Assembly (NCBI GenBank): GCA_028279405.1
Contig: JANQNU010000072.1
Span: 19,570 to 83,569, forward strand
Direction: 5' to 3'
DNA length: 64,000 nt
Origin: Phycisphaerae bacterium
GTDB taxonomy: Bacteria; Planctomycetota; Phycisphaerae; UBA1845; Fen-1342
A program made the position numbers and the translations under genes. Shown piece by piece: positions 1 to 10,400 of this stretch (positions within the stretch are counted from its first letter, which is position 1; each line of letters starts with the position of its first letter). Below the pieces are notes generated by a model that saw nothing but the letters and a program-made list of their open reading frames with translations, did not search any database and was not told the DNA's origin.

Positions 1-1
1 A

Positions 2-799
2 GCGCTCCGCGACGAGCTGCAAGCGGTCTACGGCTTTGTGCCGACGCCGCGGATCGGTGCGGCCGGCGGGATTGCGACGCCGGTATCGGTCACGGCGGCG
101 TTCGCGATGGGGGCCGCGTACGTTTTGACCGGTTCGATCAACCAGGCGTGTGTCGAGGCCGGCACGTCCCCGGCCGTCAAGCAGATGCTTGCGGAAGCCG
201 GCCAGGCGGACGTCATGATGGCGCCGGCGGCGGACATGTTCGAAATGGGCGTCCAGGTCCAGGTGCTCAAGCGGGGGACGATGTTCGCGTTGCGGGCCCG
301 GAAGCTCTATGAGCTCTACCGCGGGTATGCGAGCCTGGAGGAGATCCCGGCCGACGTTCGTGCCGGGCTGGAGCGCGATTACTTTCGCGCCTCGCTGGAC
401 CAGGTATGGGCAGAGACGCGGGCGTTCTTTGCCCGGCGCGATCCGGCGCAGATCGAGCGTGCCGAGCGTGATTCGCGGCACCGCATGGCGCTGGTGTTCC
501 GCAGCTACCTCGGTCGTTCGTCGAACTGGGCCAACTTGGGTGAACCGAGTCGAAAAGCCGATTATCAGATATGGTGCGGGCCCGCGATGGGCGCGTTTAA
601 TGAATGGGCGCGCGGCTCGATCCTGGAATCGGCAGTGGAGCGGAGAGCGCCGACCATCGCGATCAACCTGCTGGCCGGAGCGGCCAGCCTCTCACGCGCG
701 AACGCTCTGCGAATGCAGGGGCTGACGTTACCACCGGAGGCCGTTCAGTATCGGCCGCGGCCGCGGACTGAGATTCCGACGGCACGTGGCGCCACGTAG
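2..799 (+). CDS. pfaD: PfaD-type enoyl reductase of PUFA synthase, 3' part only
   Basis: The reading frame is open from the window edge, so this is the C-terminal part (about 265 residues) of a protein that is usually about 540 residues. Family knowledge: PfaD is the stand-alone FMN-dependent enoyl reductase (nitronate monooxygenase-like TIM barrel) that saturates selected double bonds made by PfaA/PfaC. Seen here are a glycine-rich barrel segment (RIGAAGGIATP), the GSINQ...VEAGTS stretch, and the MAPAADMFEMGVQVQVLKRG motif followed by RARKLYELY, which is characteristic of PfaD. The C-terminal part (YQIWCGPAMGAFNEW) also fits. The stop overlaps the upstream end of the pfaA frame, and the pfaA start preferred here is 10 nt after it, so the genes are probably cotranscribed. 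Order ER-PfaA-PfaC matches the pfa1-pfa2-pfa3 order of myxobacteria rather than the pfaA-B-C-D order of marine gammaproteobacteria. Confidence 0.93.
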   Translation, partial: ALRDELQAVYGFVPTPRIGAAGGIATPVSVTAAFAMGAAYVLTGSINQACVEAGTSPAVKQMLAEAGQADVMMAPAADMFEMGVQVQVLKRGTMFALRARKLYELYRGYASLEEIPADVRAGLERDYFRASLDQVWAETRAFFARRDPAQIERAERDSRHRMALVFRSYLGRSSNWANLGEPSRKADYQIWCGPAMGAFNEWARGSILESAVERRAPTIAINLLAGAASLSRANALRMQGLTLPPEAVQYRPRPRTEIPTARGAT

Positions 800-809
800 G
801 GAGACTGAC

Positions 810-3800
810 GTGACCGGCAAGACGCCGACCGAAACCCAGCACGAACCGATCGCAATCGTCGGAATGTCCAGCCTGTTCCCCGATGCCAGCGGGCTCAAGG
901 CCTATTGGCGGTTGATCCGCAACGGACGGGACGCTATTCGGGAAGTCCCGCCGACGCACTGGCACGCGAACGACTACCTCAGCGCCGATCCCAAGCAGGC
1001 GGACCACGTCTATTGTGCCCGGGGCGGCTTCCTCGATCCGACGCAATTCGATCCGCTCGCAAACGGCGTTCCGCCGACGACGCTCGAAGCGGTCGATACC
1101 GCGCAGCTCCTCGGCCTGACCGTCGCGCGACGGGCGCTCGAGGACGCCGGCTACGGCGAAGATGCGACCTTCGACCGCGAGCGCACGTCGGTTGTTCTTG
1201 GCGTGACCGGCGCACTCGAGATGGTGGTTCCGCTCGGAGCGCGTCTCGGGCATCCGCACTGGCGCCGTGCCCTCGCTTCGGCCGGCGTCGATTCCGCGGT
1301 CGCGGAGCAGGTCATTCAGCAAATCAGCGAGTCGTACGTCGGCTGGCAAGAGAACTCCTTCCCCGGACTGCTGGGGAATGTCGTCGCGGGCCGGATCGCC
1401 AACCGCCTCAATCTACGGGGCACGAACTGCGTCGTCGATGCAGCTTGCGCCAGCTCGCTCAGCGCCGTGCACATGGCGATGATGGAGTTGCACACCGGCC
1501 GGACGGACATGGTCGTCACCGGCGGCGTCGACACGTTTAATGACATTTTCATGTTCATGTGCTTCTCGCGCACCCAGGCGCTCTCAACGTCCGGCGACGC
1601 GCGCCCCTTCGATGCGGACGCCGACGGAACGGTTCTCGGCGAAGGGGTCGGCATGCTGGTGCTCAAGCGGCTCAGCGACGCGCAGCGCGACGGCGACGAC
1701 ATCTATGCCGTCATCCGCGGCGTCGGTACGTCCAGCGACGGCCGGTCGCAATCGATCTACGCGCCCGTCGCCGAGGGGCAGGGCCGAGCGCTGCGCGATG
1801 CCTACGCGGTCAGCGGCGTTTCGCCGGCCGACGTCGATCTGGTGGAAGCGCACGGAACGGGGACCAAGGTTGGAGACGTGGTCGAGTTCGACGCGTTGCA
1901 GGAGGTCTTTAGCGAGGCATCTCCGGACCCGCGGTGGTGTGCGCTCGGGTCGGTCAAGGCCCAGATCGGACATGCGAAGGCGGCGGCCGGGGCAGCGAGT
2001 CTGATCAAGGCAGTGCTGGCCCTGCACCATCGGGTGATCCCGCCGACGATCAAGGTCGATGCGCCCAACCCCAAGCTCGCGGTGGATGACAGCCCGTTCT
2101 ATCTGTCGACGGTCGCGCGGCCCTGGTTCCGACCGGACGGGACGCCGCGCCGGGCGGGCGTCAGTTCGTTCGGCTTCGGCGGCAGCAACTTCCACGCCGT
2201 GGTCGAGGAATACCCGTGTGCGGATCGGGCGCCGGCCTGGGACGGCAGTGTGGAGATTCTGGCCTTCTCGGCGGGCAGCGAGGTTACCCTGACGGCAGCG
2301 CTGGAACAGTGGCGCGGAGCGTTGGAGACGGGCTTGTCGTCGGACGAGTTCTCTCGTCGAGCGGCTGAAACGCGGGCGAACTTCGCGCCGGATGCAGCCT
2401 GTCGGCTGACGCTCGTGCTGGGGCAGGAGGCCTCGCCGGCAGAGTTGATCGATCAGGCACTGGCGCTGCTTGCGGCGCGCGGTACGGCCCAGCCGTGGAA
2501 CGTGCCGAACATTTACTTCGGTTGCGCCGCTCACGCGTCCGGCAAGCTTGCTTTTCTGTTTCCCGGTCAGGGCAGCCAGTACGTCGGCATGGGCCGCGAT
2601 CTGGCGATGACATTCCCGGAGGCGCACGACGCGATCGCGGAAACGGATGCGATCTTCGGCGCCGACAGCGAGCCGCCGATCTCCGACACGATCTTTCCAG
2701 CGCCCACCTTCGACGCCGATCGGCAACAGGAGCAGGAGTCGGCGTTGCGACAGACGCACGCGACCCAGCCGGCGCTGGGCGCGGTCAGTCTGGCGATGCT
2801 GCGCGTGCTGTCCTGGTTCGGCGTCAGGCCCGACGCGGTTGCCGGCCACAGTTTCGGCGAACTGGTCGCACTGCGTGCGGCTGGGCGCGTCGGCGACGAG
2901 GCGTTGCGTGTCTTGTCGCGCTGGCGCGGCCGGTTCATGGGCGAAGGCGACGAGGATCGCGGCGCGATGGCGGCCGTGCAGGCGCCGCTTCACGAGATCG
3001 ACGAACTGGTTCAACGCGAGGCGCTGGACGTCGTCGTGGCGAATCGCAACGCGCCAAACCAGGGGATCATCTCCGGGACGCGCGACGCGCTTGCCAACGC
3101 GCTCAAGCTGTGTAACGCTCGTGGTTGGCAGACGCGGATGCTGAACGTTGCGGCCGCGTTCCACAGCCGACTGATGCACACGGCACAGGACAAGTTCGCC
3201 GCGGTGCTCAAGGAGATCGACTTTCATCCCGGCCAGTGCGCGGTACTCGCGAATTTGACGGGGCGTGAGTACCCGAACGATCCGGACGTGGCCCGCAAGC
3301 AGCTCGTCGAACAGATGACCAACCCGGTGCTGTTTGTCGAGGAGGTACGTCGGCTTTACGAGATGGGCGTTCGCACGTTCGTCGAAGTCGGCCCGAAGGC
3401 GACGCTCACGGGGCTGGTCCGCGCGATCCTGAACAACGAACGGTTCGAAGCTGCGGCGGTTGACGCGTCCGGCGGCCGCGGGCATGGCATCGTGGATCTC
3501 GCGAAGGTCCTGGCGCTGCTGGCCGTGCTCGGCTACCCGGTCGATCTGTCGGCGTGGGAAGCTCCCGAGCCGGCGCCGCCGGCGCCGAAGATGTCGGTCG
3601 CAATCTCCGGTGCGAACTATCGCGGTCAGCGCTCCGCCGACGCGGATCGCGTTGCCGCTCAACCCCCTGTTGCAGCTCAACCGACAAGAGGTGCCCCGGC
3701 AGTACCCGCGGGCGCGACAATGGCTGACGACCCGGTGTCGATCCCGGCGCCAACGGCTCGTGGTGGAATCGATGATCCACGGAACGAACATTTGGACTCG

Positions 3801-6800
3801 AATGATCAGGCAGGAATCACGAAGATGACGAACGCCAATGGAAATGGTATGCACACATCTACGACGGCCATGGGGGCATCGCCGCCAACGGCCGCGCCAA
3901 CCTGGGCTGCAGATACCGAGGTCGGGAGCGTGCCTGCCGGGCCGGCGCGGGAAATCCCGCCGCCGCCGCCGCGCGCCGTCGCGCCCGATGCGGTTCAGCA
4001 CGCGCTCGCGCTTGCCCATGAGGGCTTGCGACTGATGCAGACTTTGCAGCAGCAGACAGCTCATGCCCACCAGCGCTTCCTCGACGGCCAGGAAGCGGCC
4101 CATCGCAGTTTTCAAATGGTGATCGAGAACCAGCAGCGTTTGCTGGAACGTGCCTGCGGTATGCCGGCGCGAGGCCCGGAACCGATGATCGGACAGGTTT
4201 CGCAGCCGACCGCGGCGCCTGCCCAGTCGAGCCCGGGTTATGCGAACGGCGTTTCCGGGGCACCTGCCTACCCGGCCCCGGTGGTTCCGGCGCAGCCCGC
4301 GCCGCAGCCCGTCGCGCAGACGTCGGTGGTTGAAACGAACGGGCATGGGGCGGAGGCTTCGACCGACGTGAGCTCGGGGCGGATGGCGTCGACCGGCGGA
4401 CCGGACTTGGCGCCGGTCTCTACGGAAGCGCCGACAGTCCGCACGAATGGGCATGCGCCAAGCACGCCGGCCGCGGTGCCCGCGCAATCGGGAGCGGGCG
4501 TCGGGTTCGAACAGACGCTGCTCGAAGTCGTTGCGGAACTGACGGGTTATCCGGTCGACATGCTGAACGTCGACATGGATATGGAGGCTGACCTCGGGAT
4601 CGATTCGATCAAGCGTTTGGAGATCCTATCCGCGGTTCAGGAGCGGATGCCCGAGCTTCCGCAGGTCGACTCGCAGTATGTCGGTAGCCTCCGCACATTG
4701 CAGAACATCATCGACTACATGACCGACCAGGAGTCCGCGGTTGTGGTCGGAGGGCCCCCCCCGGGAAAAGCGCATAGCGGTGCGGCACTCGCCGTACCGC
4801 ATCAGACCGCACCGGCTGCGAGCGTAACGGACGGGACCGCTTCTGCGGGCGTCCGTGCTGCCGACGATTCTGGTGATGCGTCGGGCTCGGTCGACAACGC
4901 GTCGACTGAGGCTGCATCGCAATCGGCCGTGGCCCCGACAGAGGCGATTGTTCCCGATACGGTCCGCCGCGTGCTGGGCGTTTCGGAATTGCCCGCGGCG
5001 CATCCGCGACGGGACCTATTGCCGCCTGAATCGACAATTCTCGTGACGGACGACCGCGGTGGATTGGCCGAAGAGGTCGTCGCGCAGCTGGTCATGGAAG
5101 GCCTGAACGCACGGATCGTGCCGCTCGACGCCGGCCCGCGCCGCGATGCGTACGCCAACCTCGCCGGTTTGGTGATTGTGGCGCCAACGACGTACGGACC
5201 GCACGCGTCGGAAGCGGCGCTCGACAGTATCGAGTTTTTGAAGGCGGCGTTTCGGCTCGCGAAGTTCTACGGTCCGCACTTACAGCAGGCTGCTTCGCAA
5301 CGGCCCGTGTTCTTCGCGACCGTTTCGCGGATGGATGGCGCATTCGGCCTGATGGACGGCGCGTTCGACCCGGTGATGGGCGGTCTGGCCGGTCTGGCCA
5401 AGACGGCGGCTCACGAGTGGTCCGGCGTGGCTTGTCGCGCGCTCGACGTCGCGAGTGCCTGGTACAGTCTTTCGGACGCAGCGGGGGCGATCGCACGTGA
5501 GCTGTTAGCGGATGGGCCGCTCGAGGTCGGGCTTGATGCCGGGCAACGCCGAACGCTGGCGCTCGAGCAGCGCGAGACCGGTCGATTGCGTCCGCTGGAG
5601 TTGACGGCCCAGGACGTCATCGTGATCACCGGCGGCGCTCGCGGCGTCACGGCAGCGTGTGCAGAGGCGCTCGCGAAATCTTCCGACGCGACGTTGGCGC
5701 TGCTCGGGCGTTCGCCGGCACCGGTTGCAGAGCCCGCTTGGCTTGCACTCTCCGAGACCGAAGCACAGATGAAGCGCGCGTTGCTCGAGCACAGCGGTCG
5801 GCGCCTCAAGCCCGCCGAGTTGGAAGCGGAGTATCGGCGGTGGTCGGCGAACCGAGAAATCGCACGGACGCTCGAACACATTCGGGCTGCGGGTCGGAGT
5901 GTTGAGTACCACCGCGTCGACGTTCGCGACGCGGCCGTGATGGATGCGATCATTCACGATCTGCGGCAACGACATGGTCGGATTGCGGGGCTGATTCACG
6001 CGGCCGGCGTCATCGAGGATCGCTGGATCACAGAGCAGGAGCAGGAACAGTTCGACCGCGTGTTCGATACCAAGGTCCTCGGCCTTTCGGCGCTGCTCGA
6101 AGCCACAGCGGAAGACGATCTGCAATTCGTTGCGCTGTTCTCCTCCGTGAGCGGTCGCTACGGTCGGCAGGGGCAGGTGGCATACGCGATGGCCAACGAG
6201 GTGCTCAACAAGACGGCCCAGCAGCTTGCGACGCAACGCCCGCAATGCCGCATCGTCTCCATCGGATGGGGACCGTGGGACGGCGGCATGGTCACGAGCG
6301 CTCTCAAGCGTGAGTTTGCGCGCCTTGGCGTCGGGCTCGTTCCGTTGCGCGATGGTGCGGCACTGCTTGTGGAGGAGGTGCGGGCGCTCGCCGGGGCACC
6401 AACCGAAGTGCTGATCGGCGGCAGCTTCCCGCAGGCTGAGAACGCCGCTGAACCCGCGACAGCAACGGCTCCTTCTGCATCCGTGCCGTCCGAGGACCGC
6501 GAGATCGCAGCCGAGTTTAGCGTCTCCGTCGCCGAGCAACCGTGCCTTGTCGATCACGTGATCGACGGCCGACCGGTCGTGCCGTTGGCGTTGCTGCAGG
6601 AATGGCTGGCGGCATCCGCTGTCCACGCCAACCCGGGTCTTCAGGTGTCGGCGGTTGAGGGTCTGCGTGTATTGAAGGGTGTCGTTCTCGATGGTGCGCC
6701 GCAACAAGTGCGGCTGTACACCAGCCCGGCGTTTCGGCGCGAGGACGGGTTTGCGGTCGACGCCGAATGCGTCAGTCTCGACGGCGGCCGCGCTGTACCG

Positions 6801-7364
6801 CGGGCCCGCGCGACGATCCTGCTGGCCGAGCAACTCGAGCCGGCGGACGCCGCCACGGTCGACTACGATCTTGCGGTCCATGCCTACGACGGCGGGCCGC
6901 AGCGGGCCTACGAGCAGGTCTTGTTTCACGGCGCGCGTTTCCAGGTCATCGAAGCGATCGAGGGTTGGTCCGAGTTTGGGTTGGTCGCGCGCGCCTGCGG
7001 TTCGACGCGGCCGGCCGACTGGCTCGCTACACCCAATCGTTCGAGCTGGTTGATCGATCCGGCGATGGTGGATTCCGTCCTGCAGCTTGGGATCGTCTGG
7101 TGTGATGTTGCGCGGGAGTCACTTTGCCTGCCGAGCTATGTTGCGAGCCTGAAACGCTACCGCGCGTCCTTCCCGGACGAAGCAGTCGTCGTGCAGCTCC
7201 AGGTGCGCGACGTCATTCGCACGCAGTTGCGGGCCGATGCGCGGTTCATCGACGCCGATCAGCGCGTAATCGCCGAGATGCTTGGCATAGAGTGGACGAT
7301 CGATGCCAACCTGCGCGATGCGTTCCAACGCCGGGCGCTGAGTACCGCCAACGCCGACGCGTAG
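810..7364 (+). CDS. pfaA: PfaA-like PUFA synthase subunit: KS-AT-ACP-KR-DH
   Basis: Giant iterative type I polyketide/fatty acid synthase subunit of about 2184 residues. Domains by residue: KS about 10-450 (DAACASS with Cys213, HGTGTKVGD, GHAKAAAGA); malonyl/acyltransferase about 580-920 (FPGQGSQ, AGHSFGE with Ser681); a long Pro/Ala linker about 930-1230; one ACP about 1235-1320 (DLGIDSIK, phosphopantetheine Ser1266); ketoreductase about 1400-1840 with a degenerate first half and an NADPH site GGARGVTAAC; and a C-terminal dehydratase-type hotdog about 1905-2180 (CLVDHVIDGRPVVP). The start chosen is GTG at 810 because AGGGAGA lies 5 nt upstream; GTG at 786 is in frame but would overlap pfaD. 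Family PfaA proteins usually carry several tandem ACPs (about 4-9); only one is seen here, with one DxGxDSI motif in the frame. The product chain is not predictable from sequence. Confidence 0.93.
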   Translation: MTGKTPTETQHEPIAIVGMSSLFPDASGLKAYWRLIRNGRDAIREVPPTHWHANDYLSADPKQADHVYCARGGFLDPTQFDPLANGVPPTTLEAVDTAQLLGLTVARRALEDAGYGEDATFDRERTSVVLGVTGALEMVVPLGARLGHPHWRRALASAGVDSAVAEQVIQQISESYVGWQENSFPGLLGNVVAGRIANRLNLRGTNCVVDAACASSLSAVHMAMMELHTGRTDMVVTGGVDTFNDIFMFMCFSRTQALSTSGDARPFDADADGTVLGEGVGMLVLKRLSDAQRDGDDIYAVIRGVGTSSDGRSQSIYAPVAEGQGRALRDAYAVSGVSPADVDLVEAHGTGTKVGDVVEFDALQEVFSEASPDPRWCALGSVKAQIGHAKAAAGAASLIKAVLALHHRVIPPTIKVDAPNPKLAVDDSPFYLSTVARPWFRPDGTPRRAGVSSFGFGGSNFHAVVEEYPCADRAPAWDGSVEILAFSAGSEVTLTAALEQWRGALETGLSSDEFSRRAAETRANFAPDAACRLTLVLGQEASPAELIDQALALLAARGTAQPWNVPNIYFGCAAHASGKLAFLFPGQGSQYVGMGRDLAMTFPEAHDAIAETDAIFGADSEPPISDTIFPAPTFDADRQQEQESALRQTHATQPALGAVSLAMLRVLSWFGVRPDAVAGHSFGELVALRAAGRVGDEALRVLSRWRGRFMGEGDEDRGAMAAVQAPLHEIDELVQREALDVVVANRNAPNQGIISGTRDALANALKLCNARGWQTRMLNVAAAFHSRLMHTAQDKFAAVLKEIDFHPGQCAVLANLTGREYPNDPDVARKQLVEQMTNPVLFVEEVRRLYEMGVRTFVEVGPKATLTGLVRAILNNERFEAAAVDASGGRGHGIVDLAKVLALLAVLGYPVDLSAWEAPEPAPPAPKMSVAISGANYRGQRSADADRVAAQPPVAAQPTRGAPAVPAGATMADDPVSIPAPTARGGIDDPRNEHLDSNDQAGITKMTNANGNGMHTSTTAMGASPPTAAPTWAADTEVGSVPAGPAREIPPPPPRAVAPDAVQHALALAHEGLRLMQTLQQQTAHAHQRFLDGQEAAHRSFQMVIENQQRLLERACGMPARGPEPMIGQVSQPTAAPAQSSPGYANGVSGAPAYPAPVVPAQPAPQPVAQTSVVETNGHGAEASTDVSSGRMASTGGPDLAPVSTEAPTVRTNGHAPSTPAAVPAQSGAGVGFEQTLLEVVAELTGYPVDMLNVDMDMEADLGIDSIKRLEILSAVQERMPELPQVDSQYVGSLRTLQNIIDYMTDQESAVVVGGPPPGKAHSGAALAVPHQTAPAASVTDGTASAGVRAADDSGDASGSVDNASTEAASQSAVAPTEAIVPDTVRRVLGVSELPAAHPRRDLLPPESTILVTDDRGGLAEEVVAQLVMEGLNARIVPLDAGPRRDAYANLAGLVIVAPTTYGPHASEAALDSIEFLKAAFRLAKFYGPHLQQAASQRPVFFATVSRMDGAFGLMDGAFDPVMGGLAGLAKTAAHEWSGVACRALDVASAWYSLSDAAGAIARELLADGPLEVGLDAGQRRTLALEQRETGRLRPLELTAQDVIVITGGARGVTAACAEALAKSSDATLALLGRSPAPVAEPAWLALSETEAQMKRALLEHSGRRLKPAELEAEYRRWSANREIARTLEHIRAAGRSVEYHRVDVRDAAVMDAIIHDLRQRHGRIAGLIHAAGVIEDRWITEQEQEQFDRVFDTKVLGLSALLEATAEDDLQFVALFSSVSGRYGRQGQVAYAMANEVLNKTAQQLATQRPQCRIVSIGWGPWDGGMVTSALKREFARLGVGLVPLRDGAALLVEEVRALAGAPTEVLIGGSFPQAENAAEPATATAPSASVPSEDREIAAEFSVSVAEQPCLVDHVIDGRPVVPLALLQEWLAASAVHANPGLQVSAVEGLRVLKGVVLDGAPQQVRLYTSPAFRREDGFAVDAECVSLDGGRAVPRARATILLAEQLEPADAATVDYDLAVHAYDGGPQRAYEQVLFHGARFQVIEAIEGWSEFGLVARACGSTRPADWLATPNRSSWLIDPAMVDSVLQLGIVWCDVARESLCLPSYVASLKRYRASFPDEAVVVQLQVRDVIRTQLRADARFIDADQRVIAEMLGIEWTIDANLRDAFQRRALSTANADA

Positions 7365-7438
7365 CACGCCGGGATTTCGACTCGCCGTCGATCGCACCGG
7401 TTGTCTTTCGCGCGCGTGTCGGCTGATGGGAACGGATC

Positions 7439-10400
7439 ATGGGTAACGGTTCGAGATCCGAAACAGCGTTCTCTCCGATTGCGATTGTCGGGGCGGCGGG
7501 TGTCTATCCCGGCGCCGCAGACTATGCCGCGTTCGGGGATCTCGTGCTGCGCGGGAGCGACGTGGTGCGTGATGTGCCTGCCGAGCGCTGGATCGTCGAT
7601 CCGTCGGCGGGCGTGTCGGATGCGCTCCAACCCGACATGGCCTATGCACGACGCGCGTGCTTCATTGACGAGTTCCGTTGCGATCCACGTGGGCTCGAGA
7701 TCGATCCCGAGCTGCTCGTCCAGTTGGACCCTGTGTTTCAGCTGGTGCTGCATGCTGGCCGGGACGCACTGGACGCGGCGCGCCAATCGTCTCTCGATCG
7801 CGACCGGGTTGGCGTGGCTCTCGCGGCGATCGCGCTGCCGACCGACGGTTCTTCGGCGATCACGCGGGAGATTCTCGGCCGTGACTTTCAGCGGCGTTTG
7901 CTGGGCCCAGGCGTTTCCGGTAGCGCGTTGCTCGCGTCGCGCACGCATCCGCTCAACAGTCGCGTCGTGGGCATGCCGGCCGGTCTGCTCGCCCGGGCAC
8001 TCGGTCTCAACGCGGGCAGCTTTACCCTCGATGCGGCCTGCGCCTCGAGCCTGTACGCGATCAAGCTCGCGTGCGATGCGCTCCAGTCAGGTCGCGCCGA
8101 CGCGATGCTCGCGGGCGGCGTTTCGCGCCCCGAATCGCTCTACACGCAGGTCGGCTTCTCGCAACTTCGCGCCCTTTCTCGTAACGGTGTTTGTCGACCG
8201 TTCGATGCCGACGCCGACGGCTTGATCGTTGGCGAGGGCGCCGGTTTCGTCGTCCTCAAACGCCTCGATGATGCGTTGGCGAACGATGATCGAATCCTTG
8301 CCGTCATTCGCGGAATCGGGCTATCGAACGACCTGGCCGGCAGTCTGATCGCCGCGGACAGCGAAGGGCAGCTGCGTGCGATGCGCGATGCGTACCGCGT
8401 CGCGGGTTGGCGGCCGAGCGATGTCGACCTGATCGAGTGCCACGGCACGGGAACGCCGCTCGGCGACGCTGTCGAGTTCCGCAGCCTTCGAACGCTCTGG
8501 GGCGATTCGGGCTGGGAACGCGGGCAATGTGCGATCGGCTCCGTGAAGTCCCAGATCGGCCATCTGCTGACGGCTGCCGGTATCGCCGCAGTGCACAAGG
8601 TGCTGCAAGCCTTTGACCGCGCGACGGTGCCGCCGACGGCGAACTTCGTCCGTCCCAACCCGGAAATCGAACTCGACGCGAGCCCGTTCCACGTGCCGCA
8701 GGCGCCGCGGGCTTGGGAACGCCGAGACGCAGCGCTACCACGCCGGGCTGCTGTCAGTGCGTTCGGCTTCGGCGGGATCAACGCTCACCTGCTACTCGAA
8801 GAGCCGGGAACCGACCTTGCCGCGCCTCGACTTTCGGACCAGGACCGTCCCGAGTCTCGGCGTCAAACGCATACGTTGCCGCCCCAAGCGAAGTCGGCGC
8901 CTTCGCGCGCCCCGAGTCACGCGGAACCGATCGCGATTGTTGGATTAGCGGCTCAGCTCGGGCCGCATGCGACGCCCGACGCGCTGCGCCGAGTACTCTA
9001 TTCGGGCACCGTACCGGCCCAATCGAACGCCGCCCGACGTTGGCAGGGCATCTCTCCCGAGACCGTCGTTCACGGTCGTGCAGGTCCCAGTGAATGCGCC
9101 GCCATCGACGCGCTCGAGGTTCCGGTCGGACGTTTTCGCATCTCGCCGAACGAGATACCGCAGACGTTGCCGCAACAATTGCTCGCGTTGCAGGTGGTCG
9201 CGGACGCGCTGGCGGATGCCGGCAGCGAATCAACCGGGCCCGAAACACGCTCGGGCGCATTTGTCGGGATGGGCCTCGACCTGAACACGTCCAACTACCA
9301 CCTGCGCTGGGTGATGCCGCGGCTTGCACGAGATTGGATCGGACAGCTCGGGCTGTCACTTTCTGACGCGGAGTTCGATGAATGGGTTGCGCAATTGCGC
9401 GACGCGGTCGGACCGGCCCTCAACGCGCCACGCGTTCTCGGCAACCTCGGCGGCATGATCGCGAGCCGCATTGCGCGTGAGTTCCAGTTCGGCGGTGCGA
9501 GCTTCGGCGTCTCATCCGAAGAGACGTCCGGGCTCCGGGCGGCGGACATCGCGCTGAACGCCTTGCGGACCCATGAACTGGACCGCGCCGTGGTCTGCGC
9601 CACCGACCTGAGCGCCGATGTGCGCAACGTGATCTGTACAGCACAGATGAGCGACCGCGGCCCAAACCAGTACGCGGTCGGCGAAGGCGCCGTAGCGCTG
9701 GTGCTCAAGCGACTTGTCGACGCCGAGCGCGACGATGACCGGATTCATGCCGTCATGGCCGACGTGGTCATGGGGAGTGAGCGCGCGCCGTTGGAGGACG
9801 AATCAGCCATGGGCGCCGACCTGCTCATCGTTGACGGTCCGGTCGCGGAAACACCTGGCCTGTCGGCTCCGATTACGTTCCGACCAGCTTCGGTCATCGG
9901 GGACTGTGGTGCCGTGAGCGGTTTGGCGGCAATGTTTGCCGGTGCGCTGTGCCTGGCGGACCAGACCGTTCCGGTTGCCGGCGTCGGTCCGCGTCATTGG
10001 GTGCGCAACCGCGCCGACGGGCCACGCCGAACGCTTGTGCGAAGCCAAGGCCTCGACGGTACGTGCGCAACCGCAGTGCTTGTTGAGTACGAGCCCACCG
10101 ACATCGACGGACCTGCGAAGCCGATCATTGGTGCGAGGGCGCGCGAAACGAGCGGCACCAGCGACGCGCACCAATTGTCGCATGTCGCTGAGGCCCGTCC
10201 CATCGCGGCGTTCGCGGTTCTTGGTGCCGACCCTGCCGAGCTGGGTGCGGGGTTCGATGGCTTGGAGGCGCTGGTCGCGCGATCCTCGAGCGCGTCGATC
10301 GAGCGGTTGGCCGCCGAGTGGCATGCAATGACGCGTTCGGCGGATCGCTCGGACACGCTGCGTGCGGCGTCGCTTGTCGCGCCGGATGTCGCGACGCTGC

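Noticed and set aside
1584..4487. 967-codon open frame antisense to pfaA
   Set aside because: Arg-rich low-complexity translation with no domain, antisense to a clear KS-AT gene; a shadow of high GC.
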